Program-made: the position numbers and the translations under genes | The notes under the pieces: model-generated | Told to the model about the DNA's origin: nothing | The model's input: only the letters and a program-made list of their open reading frames with translations | Databases searched by the model: none | Shown here: piece by piece, positions 6,264 to 8,686 of the stretch | Layout of the letters: every line of letters begins with the position of its first letter | Numbering within the stretch: the first letter of the stretch is position 1 | NCBI GenBank assembly: GCA_030638455.1 | Contig: DAOWEP010000044.1 | Location: 1-8,686 of the forward strand | Direction of reading: 5' to 3' | From: Gammaproteobacteria bacterium | GTDB lineage: Bacteria > Pseudomonadota > Gammaproteobacteria > DAOWEP01 | Length of the DNA stretch: 8,686 nt

Positions 6264-6398
6264 ATGAAAAGAACATTTCAACCCAGCAATCTAAAACGTA
6301 AACGCACACATGGTTTTCGTGCCCGGATGCGCACCAAAGGTGGTCGCATGGTAATTAAGGCTCGTCGCGCCAAAGGCCGTGCTCGCCTGGCCCCTTAA
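6264..6398 (+). CDS. rpmH: 50S ribosomal protein L34 (bL34)
   Basis: Small, highly basic protein of the large ribosomal subunit that binds 23S rRNA. The reading frame encodes 44 aa beginning MKRTFQPSNLKRKRTHGFRA and ending GRARLAP. This matches the bL34 family over its whole length, including the RxRTKGGRMVIKARRAKGRARL basic tail. The E. coli protein is 46 aa. GCGGA lies 8 nt before the ATG. It is the first gene after the promoter at 6181-6210, and its last 20 bases overlap the proposed start of rnpA, so translation of the two may be coupled. Confidence 0.98.
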   Translation: MKRTFQPSNLKRKRTHGFRARMRTKGGRMVIKARRAKGRARLAP

Positions 6399-6774
6399 GC
6401 ATTTGGAAGCCGGGAAAGGCTGCTTTCGTTTCCCCCGTAGTGCAAGATTAAGTAACCGCAAGGATTTCAAGCGGGTATTTGAATGCGCCACGAAATCCGC
6501 TGATCAGTGTTTCACCGTGTTGTTTACGGATAATCAACAGGATTATGCTCGTCTCGGCATGGCAATAACAAAAAAAACGGTAAAGCGAGCAATAGACCGT
6601 AATCGGCTTAAAAGAATTGTGCGCGAAAGCTTTCGTTTAAATCAACATCGGCTGGGTATGGTTGATATCGTGGTGTTGGCTCGACGTAACGTACTTGAAA
6701 AAACAAATCAGCAGTTGTTTACGTCACTGGATAAACACTGGAACCGGTTGGAAAATCAATGCGGAAAATCCTGA
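6379..6774 (+). CDS. rnpA: Ribonuclease P protein component
   Basis: Basic protein cofactor of RNase P; it helps the RNA subunit bind precursor tRNA and remove its 5' leader. From GTG 6379 the product is 131 aa (E. coli 119). The conserved core begins at FPRSARLSNRKDFKRVF (18-34) and contains the family signature KRAIDRNRLKRIVRESFR (69-86), whose RNR face contacts RNA. No ATG is available: the first in-frame ATG codes for M61 inside the core, and an in-frame stop lies at 6352. The start must therefore be GTG 6379, which overlaps rpmH by 20 nt, or TTG 6403, giving 123 aa. Neither has a well-spaced Shine-Dalgarno (AAAGG is only 2 nt from the GTG), so coupling to rpmH is likely. The identity is certain, the start is not. 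Confidence 0.95.
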   Translation: MLAWPLKHLEAGKGCFRFPRSARLSNRKDFKRVFECATKSADQCFTVLFTDNQQDYARLGMAITKKTVKRAIDRNRLKRIVRESFRLNQHRLGMVDIVVLARRNVLEKTNQQLFTSLDKHWNRLENQCGKS

Positions 6775-7034
6775 GCATAGTGATTCGGAGCTACCAGGTT
6801 ATTGTTAGCCCTTTGTTGGGAAGTCACTGTCGTTATTACCCAAGCTGTTCACATTATGCCGTAACATCAATCAATCGTTTTGGTGTGCTACGTGGTGGCT
6901 GGCTGGCGTTGAAAAGAATATTACGCTGTCATCCATGGCACGAGGGCGGAATAGACCAGGTGCCGGAGTCTTTGTGCAAACACAAGCACAGTAACCGTAA
7001 ACATTCATCAAAAAATATAATTACCGATGTATAA
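6759..7034 (+). CDS. yidD: YidD, membrane protein insertion efficiency factor
   Basis: Small inner-membrane-associated protein thought to assist YidC/Sec-dependent insertion of membrane proteins. The protein is 91 aa (E. coli 85). It has an amphipathic N-terminal segment (MRKILSIVIRSYQVIVSPLLG), then the family hallmarks HCRYYPSCSHYA (23-34, with paired cysteines) and LRCHPWHEGGIDQVP (55-69). The C-terminal tail is rich in His, Lys and Ser and is not conserved. ATG 6759 has TTGGA 6 nt upstream and overlaps the end of rnpA by 16 nt, indicating translational coupling. yidC follows after 11 nt, supporting a shared function. UPF0161 is the family name in older annotation. Confidence 0.97.
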   Translation: MRKILSIVIRSYQVIVSPLLGSHCRYYPSCSHYAVTSINRFGVLRGGWLALKRILRCHPWHEGGIDQVPESLCKHKHSNRKHSSKNIITDV

Positions 7035-7045
7035 GAATCATACCT

Positions 7046-8686
7046 ATGGATAATCAGAGACTGATTTTATTTATTGCATTAAGCCTGGTCGGGTTGATGT
7101 TGATGAATGCCTGGCAGGAAGACTATGGACAGAAGCCGGGTGCTCCCAGGCAGGCTGTAACAAGCACCAGTGATGGTGTTTCTATCCCGGCGCCATCATT
7201 AAGTGAAAAACCGTTAGTCGCGACGGTTGCAAAAGATGTACCTACAGTCCCTGCTGATAATTCTATGCCGGTAACTAAAACAGCAGAAAAGTCAGACACA
7301 GAATTACCAAGCGCTGGACGTATTAAAATAAATACTGACATCTTTGAAATAGAACTGGATACCATTGGCGGCGATATCCGTCAGGCCGCATTGAAACAAT
7401 ATCCCGTAGATATAACCGAACCAGATAATCCGTTTGTGATGCTGACAGACAAGAGCGCCCCGCTTTTTGTGGCACAATCTGGATTCTCGATGTCACTGGG
7501 AGAAGGCCCGGATCATTCAGCAGAATATAAGGTCGATCAAACCAGCTATGAGCTTATGGATGGTCAGGATGAACTCAATGTACATTTGTATTGGGATTCG
7601 CCATCCGGGGTTCGGGTAATAAAGACCTATACCTTTCATCGTGGAAAATACGATATAGAGGTCAGCCATAAAGTGATTAACCAGTCCGACAAGGGTTGGC
7701 AGGGCAGTTTCTACAGGCAGCTGCAACGGGCTGATTATGGGGAAAAGGAAGGCTCCATGTTTATTTATACGTATACCGGCGGCGTGATTTATACACCCGA
7801 AGAACACTACCAGAAAATCGATTATTCGGACATGCAAGATGAGAAACTGCATCGCCCGAATGTACAGGGTGGCTGGGTAGCCATGATGCAACATTACTTT
7901 CTTGGCGCATGGATACCGGAAGACAATGCCATCAATACCTTTTATACAAACCAGCTGGGCTATCGTTACTACATTGGCCTGCAATCTGCGCTCGAGACCA
8001 TTACTGCAGGCAGTGAAAAGGTTTTCAATAGCAAGATCTATATAGGGCCAAAATTGCAGGATGACCTGGAAACTCTTGCAACAGGTCTTGATCTTACTGT
8101 GGACTATGGGTTTCTAACCGTAGTCGCGAAACCACTTTTCTGGCTACTAAAGACATATCACGAGTTAACGGGTAACTGGGGCTGGGCAATCATCCTCTTA
8201 ACCATGTCGATCAAGCTGGTCTTCTACAAATTATCAGAAACCAGTTATCGCTCCATGGCGAATATGCGCAAGCTACAACCTCGCATGAAGGCCATGAAAG
8301 AGCGTCATGGGGATGATAAGCAGGCCTTCCAGAAAGCCATGATGGAGATGTATAAAAAGGAAAAAATTAATCCGTTGGGCGGTTGTTTGCCGATACTGGT
8401 TCAGATTCCTGTATTTATCGCATTGTACTGGGTGCTGCTGGAGAGTGTTGAAATGCGTCAGGCACCTTTTATTTTATGGATTCAGGATATGTCAGCGCAG
8501 GACCCCTATTATGTGTTGCCTGTTCTAATGGGTCTGACCATGTTGCTACAGCAGAAACTGAACCCCGCCCCAATTGATCCGGTTCAGGCAAAGGTCATGA
8601 TGGCAGTACCCTTTGTATTTTCCGTATTCTTCCTGTTCTTCCCATCGGGGCTGGTACTGTATTGGGTTGTGAATAATACCCTGTCC
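7046..8686 (+). CDS. yidC: Membrane protein insertase YidC (partial, C-terminus off the right edge)
   Basis: Inner-membrane insertase and chaperone that inserts and folds membrane proteins alone or with SecYEG. The window holds 547 codons with no stop; by comparison with E. coli (548 aa) only about 30 residues are missing, so the full protein would be near 575-580 aa. An N-terminal transmembrane helix (about 5-22) is followed by a variable Ala/Ser/Thr/Pro-rich linker (about 28-90). The large periplasmic P1 domain extends to ~350. The conserved core has hydrophobic helices near 356-376, 379-396, 448-468, 488-505 and 520-547. Core motifs include GNWGWAIILLT, SYRSMANMRKLQPRM, NPLGGCLP (442-449) and FPSGLVLYW. 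R408 matches E. coli R366, the intramembrane-groove arginine. Only a weak ribosome site precedes ATG 7046; it sits 11 nt after yidD. Confidence 0.98.
   Translation, partial: MDNQRLILFIALSLVGLMLMNAWQEDYGQKPGAPRQAVTSTSDGVSIPAPSLSEKPLVATVAKDVPTVPADNSMPVTKTAEKSDTELPSAGRIKINTDIFEIELDTIGGDIRQAALKQYPVDITEPDNPFVMLTDKSAPLFVAQSGFSMSLGEGPDHSAEYKVDQTSYELMDGQDELNVHLYWDSPSGVRVIKTYTFHRGKYDIEVSHKVINQSDKGWQGSFYRQLQRADYGEKEGSMFIYTYTGGVIYTPEEHYQKIDYSDMQDEKLHRPNVQGGWVAMMQHYFLGAWIPEDNAINTFYTNQLGYRYYIGLQSALETITAGSEKVFNSKIYIGPKLQDDLETLATGLDLTVDYGFLTVVAKPLFWLLKTYHELTGNWGWAIILLTMSIKLVFYKLSETSYRSMANMRKLQPRMKAMKERHGDDKQAFQKAMMEMYKKEKINPLGGCLPILVQIPVFIALYWVLLESVEMRQAPFILWIQDMSAQDPYYVLPVLMGLTMLLQQKLNPAPIDPVQAKVMMAVPFVFSVFFLFFPSGLVLYWVVNNTLS

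Noticed and set aside
7517..7984. 155-codon open frame on the minus strand opposite yidC
   Set aside because: It lies wholly inside the clearly conserved YidC periplasmic domain, has no family resemblance I recognise and no ribosome site of note: a shadow of the coding strand.
1..8686. Hidden accessory system (CRISPR, toxin-antitoxin, insertion sequence, defence genes, tRNA or rRNA)
   Set aside because: All but about 0.6 kb of the window is taken by eight conserved core genes. The gaps hold only origin and promoter signals, and no spaced repeat array, transposase or structured RNA gene was seen.

Overview
The window is the replication-origin neighbourhood of a bacterial chromosome, with the gene order gyrB-recF-dnaN-dnaA (minus strand) diverging from rpmH-rnpA-yidD-yidC (plus strand). 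This order, and protein sequences that read closely against the Escherichia coli and Pseudomonas families (GyrB with the Gram-negative insert, RecF, a beta clamp ending MPMRL, DnaA, YidC with a large periplasmic domain), point to a gammaproteobacterium. Base composition is moderate outside the origin. There are no GATC sites in the putative origin, and there are two perfect parS sequences, so it is probably not an enteric-type (Dam/SeqA) organism but one that segregates its chromosome with ParABS. I cannot name the genus.

Left arm (1-6040, minus strand): gyrB runs off the left edge (712 codons present, about 90 C-terminal residues missing). It is preceded by recF, dnaN and dnaA, all complete. 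The 287-bp gap between dnaA and dnaN is extremely AT-rich and carries three strong DnaA boxes, weaker boxes, an 18-bp palindrome and an IHF-consensus match. It is the best oriC candidate. Within recF lie two 16-bp parS palindromes, about 1.7 and 2.4 kb from that origin, where ParB would load.

Divergent control region (6041-6263): it holds a perfect DnaA box, overlapping inverted repeats in the dnaA leader, and a strong sigma70-type promoter reading into rpmH.

Right arm (6264-8686, plus strand): rpmH, rnpA, yidD and yidC are tightly packed. rnpA has no ATG and appears to start at GTG inside rpmH; yidD overlaps the end of rnpA. YidC is open at the right edge and lacks only its last few dozen residues.

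Together the window couples initiation (DnaA/oriC), processive replication (clamp), gap repair (RecF), supercoiling (GyrB) and origin segregation (parS) on one side, and ribosome, tRNA-processing and membrane-insertion functions on the other. All eight genes are core housekeeping genes; I see no mobile element, CRISPR array, defence gene or unknown protein. The most interesting signal is the pair of parS sites written into recF codons, both giving the peptide FHVE.
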